Counted from the first letter of the stretch, positions 31,610-40,681 are shown. The stretch: 64,000 nucleotides of DNA from Vogesella indigofera (GCF_028548395.1 NZ_JAQQLA010000004.1:620001-684000), one strand, 5' to 3'. Numbers and translations are program-made. The notes: generated by a model not told the origin, from the letters alone.

Positions 31610-32770
31610 TTACTGGCCTTGCTGCATCAGGCGGCGGGTGGCCAGCGCGGTGTCGGTGTAGTCGGTGAACACGCCGTCCACGCCGGCGGCAAAGTACAGG
31701 CGGTACTCTTCCGCCGGCTTGTCCATGAAGTTGGCCGCTAGGTGCTTGGCCTCGTTGCGGAAGGTGTAGGGGTGCACCACCAGCCCCAGCTTGTGTGCGT
31801 CGCGGATCACGCTGCTGGGCTCCAACAGCGTCATGTCGCGCTGGTCGACCACCTTGTCGCCGTTGACGTCCACCGCCTTGCCGGCCTTGTCGGTCATCGC
31901 CTGCCAGCTGATCAGGTACGGCTTCCACGGGCCGATGCCGTCGGCGAAGCGACGGACCTCCTTCAGCCCGGCCGGGGTCAGCATGTCGGCGTAGGTGCGC
32001 GCGTCGCCGGCCACCACGTGGTCATAGGGGCGGATCGTGTCGATGCTGCCATCGGCCCGCACGTCGTTGGCGTCCAGCAGGTACACCAGCTTGTTCGGGG
32101 TCAGCTTGCGCAGCGTCTTGAGGTTGGCCGCCTCGAACGACTGGATGAATACCGGCGCCGCCTTGCGGTTCAGCCGGTACTTGGCCAGTGCCGCCACCAG
32201 CGGCTGCTCCAGCGCCAGGCCCTGCTGCTGGTGCCAGGTCGGGTGCTTGGTTTCCGGATAGATGCCGATCTCGCGGCCCAGCGTCTGCGATTGCTGTGCG
32301 CGCAGCGCCAGCACCTCGTCGAAGGTCGGGATCAGGAACTGGCCGTCAAACGCCTTGCTGCGGTCGGCGCGTGGCTGCACCGCGCGCAGGGTCTTGATCT
32401 CGGCGAGGGTGAAGTCGCTGGCAAACCAGCCCTCTTCCTCGACGCCGTCCACCTTCAGCGTGCGCTTGCGCGCGGCGAATTCCGGATGCAGGGCGACGTC
32501 GGTGGTGTCCTTCAGGTTCGGCTCGTGGCGCGCGATCAGCACGCCGTCCTTGGTGCTGACCAGATCCGGCTCGATATAATCCGCGCCCAGCTCGATCACC
32601 TTCGCGTATCCTTCCAGGGTATGGTCCGGCAGGTAGCCGGACGCGCCGCGGTGCGCCACCACCAGCGGCGGCTTGCCGTCCAGCGTCGGGAACGGGGATG
32701 GGCCGGCGGCCAGCACGGGCCCCGACAGCAGGATGGCCAGCAACGGCAGGCGCAAAGGCATGGTCTTCAT
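31610..32770 (-). CDS. glpQ: Periplasmic glycerophosphodiester phosphodiesterase
   Basis: Hydrolyses deacylated phospholipids (glycerophosphodiesters) to glycerol 3-phosphate and an alcohol. Signal peptide MKTMPLRLPLLAILLSGPVLAAG; catalytic VVAHRGASGYLPDHT (His40-Arg41), IEPDLV metal ligands (Glu67, Asp69) and the second histidine in ARHEPNL (His82), plus IYPETKHP. 386 residues; the ATG at 32770 is preceded by GGGAGTG. The open frame runs far upstream through the next, divergent gene and is rejected. Divergent from the EAL-domain gene. Confidence 0.93.
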   Translation of the reverse strand: MKTMPLRLPLLAILLSGPVLAAGPSPFPTLDGKPPLVVAHRGASGYLPDHTLEGYAKVIELGADYIEPDLVSTKDGVLIARHEPNLKDTTDVALHPEFAARKRTLKVDGVEEEGWFASDFTLAEIKTLRAVQPRADRSKAFDGQFLIPTFDEVLALRAQQSQTLGREIGIYPETKHPTWHQQQGLALEQPLVAALAKYRLNRKAAPVFIQSFEAANLKTLRKLTPNKLVYLLDANDVRADGSIDTIRPYDHVVAGDARTYADMLTPAGLKEVRRFADGIGPWKPYLISWQAMTDKAGKAVDVNGDKVVDQRDMTLLEPSSVIRDAHKLGLVVHPYTFRNEAKHLAANFMDKPAEEYRLYFAAGVDGVFTDYTDTALATRRLMQQGQ

Positions 32771-32911
32771 TGGGTACACTCCCTGAACAGCGTCAATGTG
32801 AAATCGCTGCCGCAGCGTGACAGAACAACATGACATTTTATTGACCGCAACATGTAACGGCGATGACAGCGCCCCGCCCTGTCCGCGCCGTGCCCCGAAT
32901 ACTGCTGAGAC

Positions 32912-35647
32912 ATGCGTCCATTTTCGATGAGATTCCGCCTGCGCCCCGGCCTGCTGCTGGGGGTGATCCTGCTGGTCGGCCTGGCCGGGCTGTGGCAGCT
33001 GGCCAACAACGCCGCCGACAAGGTCGACGAGGAAGTCGCCGCCCTCACCCGCAAGACCCTGCAACAGGAGCTGCTGCGCCAGCGCAAGACGCTGGGCCAG
33101 GCGCTCAACGACTACGCGGTGTGGGACGAGATGTACCGCCAGAGCCAGTCGCCGCAGATGGACCGCGCCTGGCTTGCGGCCAACCTGACCGGCTCGGTGT
33201 ACCAGAACCTGGATGTCGACATCGCGCTGCTGCTCGACCCCGCCGCCGGCGTGCTGTACGCGTTGGACCGCGGCGTGGTCAGCCCGCAGCCGCAACGGCT
33301 GCTGCAGCTGGAGCCGCGGCAGTGGCAGAACCTGCTGCGCCAGGCCGACCGTTACGACCCGCAGCAAGCCAGCGCCGGCCCCAGCCTGCTGCTGCGCCAG
33401 CAACACGGCAACAGCCTGACCGGCCAGCCGCAGACCGCCATCTATCTGGTGGCGATCCAGCGCATCGCGCTGGAGTCCGGCGCCTCGCCCGACAGCCGCG
33501 CGCGCTACCTGCTGTTCGCGCGCGCGCTGGACCAGCGCCTGCTGCAGGACATGGCGGCCAGCAACTCGCTGCGCCGGCTGTCGCTGAACTTCTCCGCCAC
33601 GCCGCAGCACAGCGCGGCACTGGCGCTGGAAAACAGCCAGGGCCAGACCCTGGGGCTGCTGGAATGGGACAACGAACGCCCCGGCGATGCGGTACTGCAG
33701 CGGCTGCTGCCGCAGAGCCTGCTGTTGCTGGCCTTCATGCTGCTGCTGTCCGGACTAATCGTGCGCGCCGGCTACCTGCAACAGCAGGCCAACGTGCGCC
33801 GCTCGCAGCGGCTGGAACAGCAGGGTCGCGCGCTGCAGCAGCTGGTGGCGGCGCGCCATAGCGAGACGCAGGTGCTGCAGGAGTACATCGACGAGATCCT
33901 GCCGCTGCTGGCGCAGACCCTCGGCGTCAGCCGCGTCAGCGTGTGGCAGTTCAGCGCCGACCAGCAGAGCCTGCACTGTCTCGCCGGCGTCGATACCGGC
34001 GACAGCCTGCGCTTCAGCGGCGACGTGCTGCAGCTGGAGCAGCACCCCGACTACTTCGACGCGCTGCGCGAACAGCGCTACCTCAGCAGCGTACAACCGC
34101 TGCAGGACGAACGGCTGCTGTCGCTGCGTGCCCATCTGGCGGAACGCGACATCAAGGCCATGCTCGACGCCAGCATCATGGTCGGTGGCCTGCAGCACGG
34201 CATCATCTGCGCCGAGAGCCGCACCCTGCGCCGCGCCTGGCGCCAGGAAGACGTCAACTTCATCTGCTCCGCCGCCGACATCATCGCGCTGGTGATGGAG
34301 TCCTCCGCCCGGCTGCAGGCCGAGGGTGAGCTGTACCGCCAGTTCTACTACGACCGCTTCACTGGTCTGCCCAACCGCTCGCGACTGCAGATGCAGCTGG
34401 GCGAACTGATCCAGCAGCGCGAAAACAGCCAGGCGCGCGACAAGCGCCCGATCGGCTGCATGATGCTGTCGCTGGAAGGCCTCGCCAACATCAACGAGCT
34501 GTACGGCCGCGACAGCGGCGACCAGCTGATACGCCTGCTCGGCGAACGGCTGGAGAAGCTGGCGCGCAACGGCGAGATGGTGGCGCGCCACGCCGACAAC
34601 CGCTTTGCCATGCTGCTGCTGGACGAAGACGAGCTGAGCATCAGCCACCGTACCGACACACTGTGCGACCAGCTGCGGCAACCGCTGTTCCTGCAGGAAC
34701 AGCAGCTGTTCCTGCGCCTGAGCACCGGCCTCAGCATCTATCCGCACGACACCATCCATGCCGACGGCCTGCTGGAACACGCCGAGCTGGCGCTGCAGAT
34801 CTCGCGCAACGACCCGGCCGGCAACTGGGTGCGCTTCCGCCCGGAGATGAACGACAACTGGCGCCGCCGCCACCACATCCAGAACGACCTGCGCCAGGCG
34901 GTGGCGCGCGGCGAACTGAGCCTGCACTACCAGCCGTACGTATCGCTGAAGAACGGCCGCGTCGCCGGCGCCGAGGCACTGGTGCGCTGGGAACACCCCA
35001 ACCTCGGCCGCATCCCCCCGACCGACTTCATCCCGCTGGCGGAGGAAACCGGGCTGATCAAGGACATCGGCGAGTGGGTGCTGGGCGAGGCCATCCGCCA
35101 GGCGGTGCAGTGGCGCGCGCGCTACCTCAGCCAGTTCGTGATCTCGGTCAACGTGTCGCTGGTGCAGCTGGAGGACGCGCGCTTTGCCGAGGTGGTTGCC
35201 AGCCAGCTGGCCACCCACCACCTGCCCGGCGACGCGCTGGAGCTGGAGGTGACCGAGGGACTGGCGCTGCGCAACACGCCGACCATCGACAGCAACCTGC
35301 ACAAGCTGCGCGCGCAGGGCATCGGCATCGCCATCGACGATTTCGGCACCGGCTACGCCTCGTTCAGCTACCTGCGCCGCTTCCCCACCGAGAAGCTGAA
35401 GATCGACAAGCAGTTCCTCGACCAGGTGCCGGACAGCGTCGGCGGCAGCAATCTGGTGCGCATGATCGTGGCGATGGGGCACACCCTCGGCGCCTCGGTC
35501 ACCGGCGAAGGCATCGAGAACATCCGCCAGGCGCGCTTTCTGGCCGAGCATGGCGGCGATTACGCGCAGGGCTACCTGATCAGCCGCCCGCTGCCGGCCG
35601 GCGACATGGAGCGTTTCCTGATCGACAATCCGACGCTGGCGCTATAG
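32912..35647 (+). CDS. Membrane c-di-GMP phosphodiesterase, CHASE4-GAF-degenerate GGDEF-EAL
   Basis: 911 residues. Membrane segments at about 13-31 and 268-288 enclose a periplasmic CHASE4-like sensor with the family motif NDYAVWDEMY (66-75). A GAF-like domain (about 315-465), a GGDEF domain (about 480-640) and an EAL domain (about 655-905) follow. The GGDEF signature is replaced by ADNRF (561-565), so cyclase activity is not expected. The EAL side looks complete: EAL (688-690), SVNVS, EVTEG, DDFGTG, KIDK, GEGIE and QGY. Likely role: membrane-sensed hydrolysis of c-di-GMP. The start has no strong ribosome site; ATG at 32927 is an alternative. Confidence 0.88.
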   Translation: MRPFSMRFRLRPGLLLGVILLVGLAGLWQLANNAADKVDEEVAALTRKTLQQELLRQRKTLGQALNDYAVWDEMYRQSQSPQMDRAWLAANLTGSVYQNLDVDIALLLDPAAGVLYALDRGVVSPQPQRLLQLEPRQWQNLLRQADRYDPQQASAGPSLLLRQQHGNSLTGQPQTAIYLVAIQRIALESGASPDSRARYLLFARALDQRLLQDMAASNSLRRLSLNFSATPQHSAALALENSQGQTLGLLEWDNERPGDAVLQRLLPQSLLLLAFMLLLSGLIVRAGYLQQQANVRRSQRLEQQGRALQQLVAARHSETQVLQEYIDEILPLLAQTLGVSRVSVWQFSADQQSLHCLAGVDTGDSLRFSGDVLQLEQHPDYFDALREQRYLSSVQPLQDERLLSLRAHLAERDIKAMLDASIMVGGLQHGIICAESRTLRRAWRQEDVNFICSAADIIALVMESSARLQAEGELYRQFYYDRFTGLPNRSRLQMQLGELIQQRENSQARDKRPIGCMMLSLEGLANINELYGRDSGDQLIRLLGERLEKLARNGEMVARHADNRFAMLLLDEDELSISHRTDTLCDQLRQPLFLQEQQLFLRLSTGLSIYPHDTIHADGLLEHAELALQISRNDPAGNWVRFRPEMNDNWRRRHHIQNDLRQAVARGELSLHYQPYVSLKNGRVAGAEALVRWEHPNLGRIPPTDFIPLAEETGLIKDIGEWVLGEAIRQAVQWRARYLSQFVISVNVSLVQLEDARFAEVVASQLATHHLPGDALELEVTEGLALRNTPTIDSNLHKLRAQGIGIAIDDFGTGYASFSYLRRFPTEKLKIDKQFLDQVPDSVGGSNLVRMIVAMGHTLGASVTGEGIENIRQARFLAEHGGDYAQGYLISRPLPAGDMERFLIDNPTLAL

Positions 35648-35712
35648 CCGGCGGCGGCACCGTCGGTAAATGTAAGCAAACGTTGCAAAGATGTAACATG
35701 GTGCAAAGCAAC

Positions 35713-35725
35713 ATTGTCGGACAAT
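35713..35725. promoter_or_regulatory. Operator-like palindrome ATTGTCGGACAAT
   Basis: Perfect 6+1+6 inverted repeat. The TTGT...ACAA outline resembles sites of GntR/FadR-type repressors, but no such regulator gene is adjacent. It lies 248 bases before the Rdx-type gene and 66 after the EAL gene. Confidence 0.3.
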
Positions 35726-35958
35726 CGCGCAGCGTGCTTCCCCAATGCACCGGCTTGATGCACACTGGCCCTGCGTTTGCACCGCTGCCTCCACGCACAG
35801 CGCCAGGTTTACACAGATAGCCGGGTGATGGAGGAGAAAATACAGCTCTTCAAAGAGCCACGACACAACAACACAGAGATATTGCGAAGCAAGGTAGCGG
35901 TGCAGCGTCCCTTCGGGTTTCCCCCTCTCGTATTCAGCATTACCATGGCCTTTTTGCT

Positions 35959-35971
35959 TGCGGCCAACCTT
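35959..35971. repeat. Exact copy of the 13-base word before the Rdx gene
   Basis: TGCGGCCAACCTT ends one base before the ATG at 35973, so this gene has no normal ribosome site. Confidence 0.7.
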
Positions 35972-35972
35972 C

Positions 35973-36272
35973 ATGAGCTCTGACACTTCCCCGCTGTTGC
36001 CCGTTGTCGCCATCCGCTATTGCACCGGCTGTCGCTGGCTGTTGCGTGCCGCCTGGATGGCGCAGGAACTGCTGACCACCTTTGAAAAGGAACTCGGCGA
36101 AGTCGCGCTGCAACCGGGCAGCGGCGGCGTGTTCCAGGTGCGCGTCGACGGCGACCTGCTGTGGGACCGCGCCCGCGACGGCGGTTTTCCCGACATCAAG
36201 CAGCTGAAACAGCTGCTGCGCGACCGCATCGCGCCGGACAAGGGTCTCGGCCACAGCGAACGCGGCGGCTGA
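35973..36272 (+). CDS. Rdx-family (SelT/SelW/SelH-like) protein
   Basis: 99 residues with the thioredoxin-like CxxC motif near the N-terminus (VAIRYCTGCRWLLRAAWMAQEL, Cys17 and Cys20) and the C-terminal GGFPDIKQLKQLLRDRI helix that typify this family. Bacterial members carry cysteine in place of selenocysteine; the role is presumed redox but not established. The ATG at 35973 is preceded directly by the dispersed word and lacks a Shine-Dalgarno. dinB follows after 18 bases on the same strand. Confidence 0.82.
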   Translation: MSSDTSPLLPVVAIRYCTGCRWLLRAAWMAQELLTTFEKELGEVALQPGSGGVFQVRVDGDLLWDRARDGGFPDIKQLKQLLRDRIAPDKGLGHSERGG

Positions 36273-36290
36273 CACCCGATTGGCGGCCAG

Positions 36291-37361
36291 GTGAGCACCC
36301 AGCGCAAGATCATCCACATCGATTGCGACTGCTTTTTCGCCGCGGTGGAGATGCGCGACAACCCGGCGTGGCGCGACATCCCGCTCGCCGTCGGTGGCCA
36401 GCCGGGACAGCGCGGCGTGATCGCCACCTGCAACTACGAGGCGCGCCGCTACGGCGTGCACTCAGCAATGCCATCGTCGCTGGCACTGCGCCGCTGCCCG
36501 GCGCTCCTGATCGTGCCGCCGGACTTTGCCCGCTACAAGCAGGCCAGCCTCGCGGCGCAGGCGATCTATCACCGCTATAGCAGCCTGATCGAGCCGCTGT
36601 CGCTGGACGAGGCCTACCTCGATGTCAGCGGCCAGCCGCACTGCCACGGCAGCGCCAGCCTGATGGCGGCAGAAATCCGCACCGCCATCCGCGACGAGGT
36701 CGGCATCACCGCCTCTGCCGGCATCGCCCCCAACAAGTTTCTCGCCAAGATCGCCAGCGACTGGAACAAGCCCGACGGGCAATGGCTGGTGCGCCCGCAG
36801 GATGTCGCCGCCTTCGTCGAGACCCTGCCGGTGGAAAAGATCTGGGGCGTCGGCGCCGTCACCGCCGCCAGGCTGAAGGCACAGGGACTGCACAGCTGCG
36901 GCGACCTGCAGCGGCTGCCGCTGCTGGAAATGCTGCAGCGCTTCGGCAAGTTCGGCAAAACCCTGTATGACCTGTCGCGCGGCATTGACCACCGCGCAGT
37001 GGAGCCCTCGCGCGAGCGCAAATCGGTGAGCGTGGAGGAAACCTACCCCCGCGACCTACCCGATCTCGCCAGCTGTGAAACCGAACTGGCACCGCTGCTG
37101 GTGCGGCTGGCACAGCGGCTGCAGCGCCTCGGCACGCCGGCGTTTCGCGGCCTCAACGTCAAGATCAAGTTTGCCGACTTCAGCCAGACCACGGTCGAGC
37201 TGGCTGGGCAAACGTTGGCCGCAGAAGTATTCCAACAGCTGCTGCACACCGGCTTCGCCCGCGGCAACAAGCCGGTGCGCCTGCTCGGCGTCGGCGTGCG
37301 TATGCGCGAGGACAGCCCGGCGGCGCAGCAGCTACCGCTGTTCGAAGATGGGCTGCCGTAG
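36291..37361 (+). CDS. dinB: DNA polymerase IV
   Basis: Y-family translesion polymerase. Catalytic carboxylates in IIHIDCDCFFAAVE (Asp11) and SLDEAYLDV (Asp106, Glu107); SAGIAPNKFLAKIASDWNKPDG, the little-finger domain, and a C-terminal beta-clamp-binding motif QLPLF just before the end. 356 residues. Starts with GTG at 36291. No LexA box was recognised directly upstream; it may share a transcript with the Rdx gene. Confidence 0.95.
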   Translation: MSTQRKIIHIDCDCFFAAVEMRDNPAWRDIPLAVGGQPGQRGVIATCNYEARRYGVHSAMPSSLALRRCPALLIVPPDFARYKQASLAAQAIYHRYSSLIEPLSLDEAYLDVSGQPHCHGSASLMAAEIRTAIRDEVGITASAGIAPNKFLAKIASDWNKPDGQWLVRPQDVAAFVETLPVEKIWGVGAVTAARLKAQGLHSCGDLQRLPLLEMLQRFGKFGKTLYDLSRGIDHRAVEPSRERKSVSVEETYPRDLPDLASCETELAPLLVRLAQRLQRLGTPAFRGLNVKIKFADFSQTTVELAGQTLAAEVFQQLLHTGFARGNKPVRLLGVGVRMREDSPAAQQLPLFEDGLP

Positions 37362-37366
37362 ACGGC

Positions 37367-37400
37367 AAAACAGCCATCCGCCGCGAGGCTGGATGGCTGT
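37367..37400 (-). terminator. Rho-independent terminator between dinB and the GST gene
   Basis: ACAGCCATCC (37370-37379), 11-base loop, GGATGGCTGT (37391-37400). On the minus strand TTTT follows, so it terminates the GST gene; dinB transcripts may use it without a U tract. Confidence 0.6.
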
Positions 37401-37422
37401 CGGGTGACACCGCCGCTATCGC

Positions 37423-38070
37423 TTAGTGCGGCAGGAACTTGCGCAGCGCCTGCTCGCGGTCGTGCCACATGCGCGCCACGCTGGCACGCTGCGCCAGCCG
37501 CTCGTGGTACTGCGGCGGCAGCGGCAGACTGGCCAGCGGATCGTGGCCCAGCAGCGTGCTACCAAGGTAGCCCAGATGCGGCAGCGCCACCGCCAGCGCG
37601 ATGTCGGCGACGGTGAAATCGTCACCGCACAACCAGTTGCCCTCCGGCACCATGCGTCGCGCCAGCGCGGCGGCACCACGCGCCAGGCTGGCCGCCGTGT
37701 CGGCCTTGTCCTGCTCCGACAGCGGCGCACCGAACAGCGCGTGGCGCACCAGCGGCGCGCTGGCGGCGATCAGGTACTGCTCGATCAGCAGCGCCAGTTC
37801 ACGGGCGCGGGCGCGGCCGTTGGTCGACGGCGGCAGCAGCGACAGCGTCGGGTAGGCATCCTCCAGCCACTCCACGATGGCACCGGATTCGGCCAGCTTG
37901 AAGCCATTGATGTCGACGTAGGGAATCTTGCCCATCGGGCTGGCCGCCAGCACCGCCTCGTCCTGCGACGGGCGCTGCGGCCGTTCCTCGAAGTTGACGC
38001 CCTTTTCGAGCAGGGCCACCTTGGCCTTGTTGTACCAAGGCGACAGCGCGGAACCGTACAGGATGATCAT
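37423..38070 (-). CDS. Glutathione S-transferase family protein
   Basis: 215 residues with the two-domain GST layout: N-terminal thioredoxin fold (MIILYGSALSPWYNKAKVAL; GKIPYVDINGFKLAESGAIVEWLE with the cis-Pro and ESGAI glutathione-binding motif, about 46-70) and an all-helical C-terminal domain with FTVADIALAVAL. The substrate cannot be deduced. Convergent with dinB; upstream neighbour is rssA on the same strand after 39 bases. Confidence 0.88.
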   Translation of the reverse strand: MIILYGSALSPWYNKAKVALLEKGVNFEERPQRPSQDEAVLAASPMGKIPYVDINGFKLAESGAIVEWLEDAYPTLSLLPPSTNGRARARELALLIEQYLIAASAPLVRHALFGAPLSEQDKADTAASLARGAAALARRMVPEGNWLCGDDFTVADIALAVALPHLGYLGSTLLGHDPLASLPLPPQYHERLAQRASVARMWHDREQALRKFLPH

Positions 38071-38109
38071 GCGGAAACTCCAATAATTGCTGGTGGCGCC
38101 ATTATGGCA

Positions 38110-39003
38110 TCACTTGGCCGCGCTGCGCGCCGTCGCCCAGCGCTCGATGGCCTGGCGGATCACCGGCAGCCCTTCGCGCGCCACCTTCTCGCCTTCCAGC
38201 ATCGCCGCGCCGCGCTCGTCAAAATCGGCGGAGCCGATGTGCAATACCCGCGGCCGCAGCGTGACGTTGGCCTGCTTCAGCTCCTGCGCCAGCGCCGCCT
38301 GGCTCATGATGTTGAGGCTCTGGTCGAGCAAACTGAGGAAGCCGAGCGCGCTCTTGCCGGTGGGCTTGGCCGAGATGTCGACCGCGATCACGATGTCGGC
38401 ACCCATCTCGCGGGCGGCGATCACCGGCACCGGGCTGGTCAGCCCGCCGTCGACATAGCGGCGGCCATTGATGGTCACCGGCTGGAACACGTTGGGAATC
38501 GCCGCCGAGGCGCGCACCGCGGTGCCGGTGTCGCCGCTCTTCAGCACCACCCGCGCGCCGCTGTCCAGATCGGTGACCACCGCGCCAAAGCGGCGCGTCA
38601 GCTGCTCGATCTTCTTGCCGTCCACCTGCTGGTTGACCATCGCCGCCAGTTTCTCGCCCTTCAGGAAACCGGAGGTGGAGAAGGTGAAGTCGCGCAGGTC
38701 GCTCTCGTTGATGCGCAGCGCACGGTAGCGCAGCGCCTCGCCGTCGACACCGGAGGCATAGATGGCGCCGACGATGCTGCCGGCACTGGTGCCGGTGATG
38801 ATGTCCGGCACGATGCCGTTCTGCTCCAGCACGCGGATCACGCCGACATGGGCGAAGCCCTTGGCCGCGCCGCCGCCCAGCGCCAGCGCGACTTTCGGTT
38901 TCAGTACCGGTTTCGGGACCACTACCACCGGTGGGGTCGGCGTGGTGCACGCCGCCAATAAAAAAATTGCAGCACTGGCTGCAATTCTGGACACAGACCA
39001 CAT
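38110..39003 (-). CDS. Patatin-like phospholipase lipoprotein (RssA family)
   Basis: Predicted lipoprotein: MWSVSRIAASAAIFLLAAC with lipobox LAAC. The patatin domain follows: GGGAAKGFAHVGV oxyanion loop, nucleophile in GTSAGS (about Ser73) and catalytic Asp in YVDGGL (about 185). 297 residues from the ATG at 39003; a GTG at 39018 overlapping the bioC stop is an alternative start. Last gene of the bioH-bioC run. Substrate unknown; probably a periplasmic or envelope lipid hydrolase. Confidence 0.87.
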   Translation of the reverse strand: MWSVSRIAASAAIFLLAACTTPTPPVVVVPKPVLKPKVALALGGGAAKGFAHVGVIRVLEQNGIVPDIITGTSAGSIVGAIYASGVDGEALRYRALRINESDLRDFTFSTSGFLKGEKLAAMVNQQVDGKKIEQLTRRFGAVVTDLDSGARVVLKSGDTGTAVRASAAIPNVFQPVTINGRRYVDGGLTSPVPVIAAREMGADIVIAVDISAKPTGKSALGFLSLLDQSLNIMSQAALAQELKQANVTLRPRVLHIGSADFDERGAAMLEGEKVAREGLPVIRQAIERWATARSAAK

Positions 39004-39014
39004 GGGCAAGGCTC

Positions 39015-39920
39015 TCACTGCTTGGGTGGGGAACGACTGAATTCGATCACCTGACTGCCGTCAGCCAGTATGGTCGGCTTTTTCTTCGGCTGCGCCTTCC
39101 AGGCGTGGCCGTACAGCACTTCGTAGGTTGCCGGCAGCTGGCCGTCGCGGCGCCGGGTTTCGTAGGCGTCGCAGATCCGCTGCCAGGTGTGCTTGCCCAT
39201 CAGACCACGATTGCGGCCGGCAGTTGCATTGTGGGCGCCGATCGCCTTCAGATCGTGCATCACCTCGCGCACGCTGTCGTAGGTCATCACGATCTTTTCC
39301 ATGTCCATCACCGGCTCGGAGAAGCCGCAGTGCATCAGCGCATCGCCCAGATCGTGCATGTCGATGAACTGGTTGACGTGGGTGGCGCCGTCCACCGCGC
39401 CGAAGGCGGCGCGCAGCTCGGTCAGCGTGTCCGGCCCCAGCGTCGAGAACATCACCATGCCCTCCGGCTTCAGCACGCGCTGGAATTCGGCGAACACGCT
39501 GTCCGGCACGTTGACCCACTGGATCGCCAGATTGGACCAGATCATGTCGACGCTGTGGTCGGCCAGCGGCAGGCGCTCGACATCGGCGCACAGCTGCCAC
39601 GGCGCCGGACGGCGGAACAGGCGGCCGAGCATGCCCTGGCCGTCGCGCTGCTTCTCGCGCGACGCACACAGCATGCCGTGCGCCAGGTCCAACTCCAGCA
39701 CCCGCGCCTGCGGATAGCGCTGGCGCAGCATCGCCGCGCCGTAGCCGGTGCCGCTGCCGGCGTCGAGGATCACCGCCGGTTGCAGCTTGATGTAGTCGAG
39801 ACGCTCGGCCATGCGGTCGGACACCTCGCGCTGCAGCACCGCGGCGGAGTCGTAACTGGTGGCCGCCCGCTCGAACGAGGCGCGAACGCGGTCTTTGTCG
39901 GTGTAAAACGCTTCGCTCAT
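39015..39920 (-). CDS. bioC: Malonyl-ACP O-methyltransferase BioC
   Basis: SAM-dependent enzyme that methylates malonyl-ACP to start pimelate synthesis for biotin. Motif I is VILDAGSGTGYGAAML (about 50-65), motif II/III around ADVERLPLADHSVDMIWSNLAIQW, followed by the BioC-typical LGPDTLTELRAAFG. 301 residues, slightly long. Its start overlaps the bioH stop by 4 bases, so methylation and demethylation enzymes are co-translated. Confidence 0.9.
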   Translation of the reverse strand: MSEAFYTDKDRVRASFERAATSYDSAAVLQREVSDRMAERLDYIKLQPAVILDAGSGTGYGAAMLRQRYPQARVLELDLAHGMLCASREKQRDGQGMLGRLFRRPAPWQLCADVERLPLADHSVDMIWSNLAIQWVNVPDSVFAEFQRVLKPEGMVMFSTLGPDTLTELRAAFGAVDGATHVNQFIDMHDLGDALMHCGFSEPVMDMEKIVMTYDSVREVMHDLKAIGAHNATAGRNRGLMGKHTWQRICDAYETRRRDGQLPATYEVLYGHAWKAQPKKKPTILADGSQVIEFSRSPPKQ

Positions 39921-40681
39921 GCGTGCTGTTCCAGGTGTAGTCGCAGGGCTTCGACAAAGTCCGTTTCATGCGACAGAAACGGTGCGTGCGAAGCCTGGGG
40001 AAAGTCGTAAAAAGTGGCGTCGGCCAGCTGCTCGGCCAGCCAGCGCCCGGCCCCGCTCGGGGTGATCGCGTCGCGCGCGCCGTAGAACAGGCCGACCGGA
40101 CAGGCGATGGTCGGTGCCAGCGCGCGCGCGTCGGCATGCAGCAGGCAGTGCAGCGCCGGCAGCAGGCCCTGCGGCCGGCCGTGGGCAAACAGCTGCGCCT
40201 TCAGCGCCTTCAGCGTGTCGCGTGCCGCCGGCGCGCCCATCATCTGCAGCGCGAGGAAGCGCTCCAGCGTCAGCTCGAACGCGGTGTCGAGATTGGCGCC
40301 GACGCCCTCGATCGCCGCGCGCGCCTGCGCGTGCGGCCAAGCTTCGTCGCGCACGAAGCGCGGGCTGGTGGCGACCAGCGCCAGGCTGCGCACCTGCTGC
40401 GGATGCTGCGCCGCCCAGTGCTGCGCGATCAGGCCGCCGAGCGACCAGCCGAGCAGGTGCACCGGCAGCGGGAAGTGGCCGGCGAGCGCGTCGGCAATCG
40501 CCGCCGCGTCAAAGTGCGCGGCCGCGGCGCTGGCACCGTGGCCGGGCAGGTCCACCAGGTGCAGGCAGAAGTCGGCTTCAAGGTTGGCCGCAACGCGCTC
40601 GAACACGCCGCCGTGCAGCCCCCAGCCGTGCAGCAGCACCAGATCCGGGCCACGGCCGCGGGATTCTATAAACAGGGTCAT
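39917..40681 (-). CDS. bioH: Pimeloyl-ACP methyl ester esterase BioH
   Basis: Alpha/beta hydrolase that removes the methyl group added by BioC once the pimeloyl chain is complete. LVLLHGWGLHGGVF oxyanion region, nucleophile in LLGWSLGG (Ser80), Asp204 in YGARDAITP and His232 in ASHAPFLSH. 254 residues. Next to bioC, as in many proteobacteria. Contains an exact copy of the dispersed word at 40580-40592. Confidence 0.92.
   Translation of the reverse strand: MTLFIESRGRGPDLVLLHGWGLHGGVFERVAANLEADFCLHLVDLPGHGASAAAAHFDAAAIADALAGHFPLPVHLLGWSLGGLIAQHWAAQHPQQVRSLALVATSPRFVRDEAWPHAQARAAIEGVGANLDTAFELTLERFLALQMMGAPAARDTLKALKAQLFAHGRPQGLLPALHCLLHADARALAPTIACPVGLFYGARDAITPSGAGRWLAEQLADATFYDFPQASHAPFLSHETDFVEALRLHLEQHA
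40580..40592. repeat. Exact copy of the 13-base word inside bioH
   Basis: AAGGTTGGCCGCA on the plus strand; the gene reads Ala-Ala-Asn-Leu with CTT leucine. Confidence 0.7.

Larger units (their letters stand above)
35648..35972. other. 325-base gap without a recognised gene
   Basis: Less G+C-rich than the flanks. It contains a 13-base palindrome ATTGTCGGACAAT (35713-35725), two TGCAAAG repeats 18 bases apart (35684, 35702), a small inverted repeat GCTCTT-CA-AAGAGC near 35848-35861, and an exact copy of the dispersed word at its end. A 68-codon open frame (35777-35983) has no recognisable features and no ribosome site. It may hold promoters or a small RNA; sequence alone does not decide. Confidence 0.4.

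Noticed and set aside
32805..32840. Pho-box-like TGACA...TGACA upstream of glpQ
   Set aside because: The two TGACA units are 13 bases apart rather than the 11-base period of a Pho box, and no third unit follows, so phosphate control is not supported by sequence.
33176..33187. Near-copy of the dispersed word in the EAL gene
   Set aside because: TGCGGCCAACCTG differs at the last base and encodes common residues (AANL with CTG), so it may be chance codon use; it was counted only as a one-mismatch copy.
35777..35983. 68-codon open frame in the gap before the Rdx gene
   Set aside because: No ribosome site, no recognisable motif, and it runs into the Rdx coding start in another frame.
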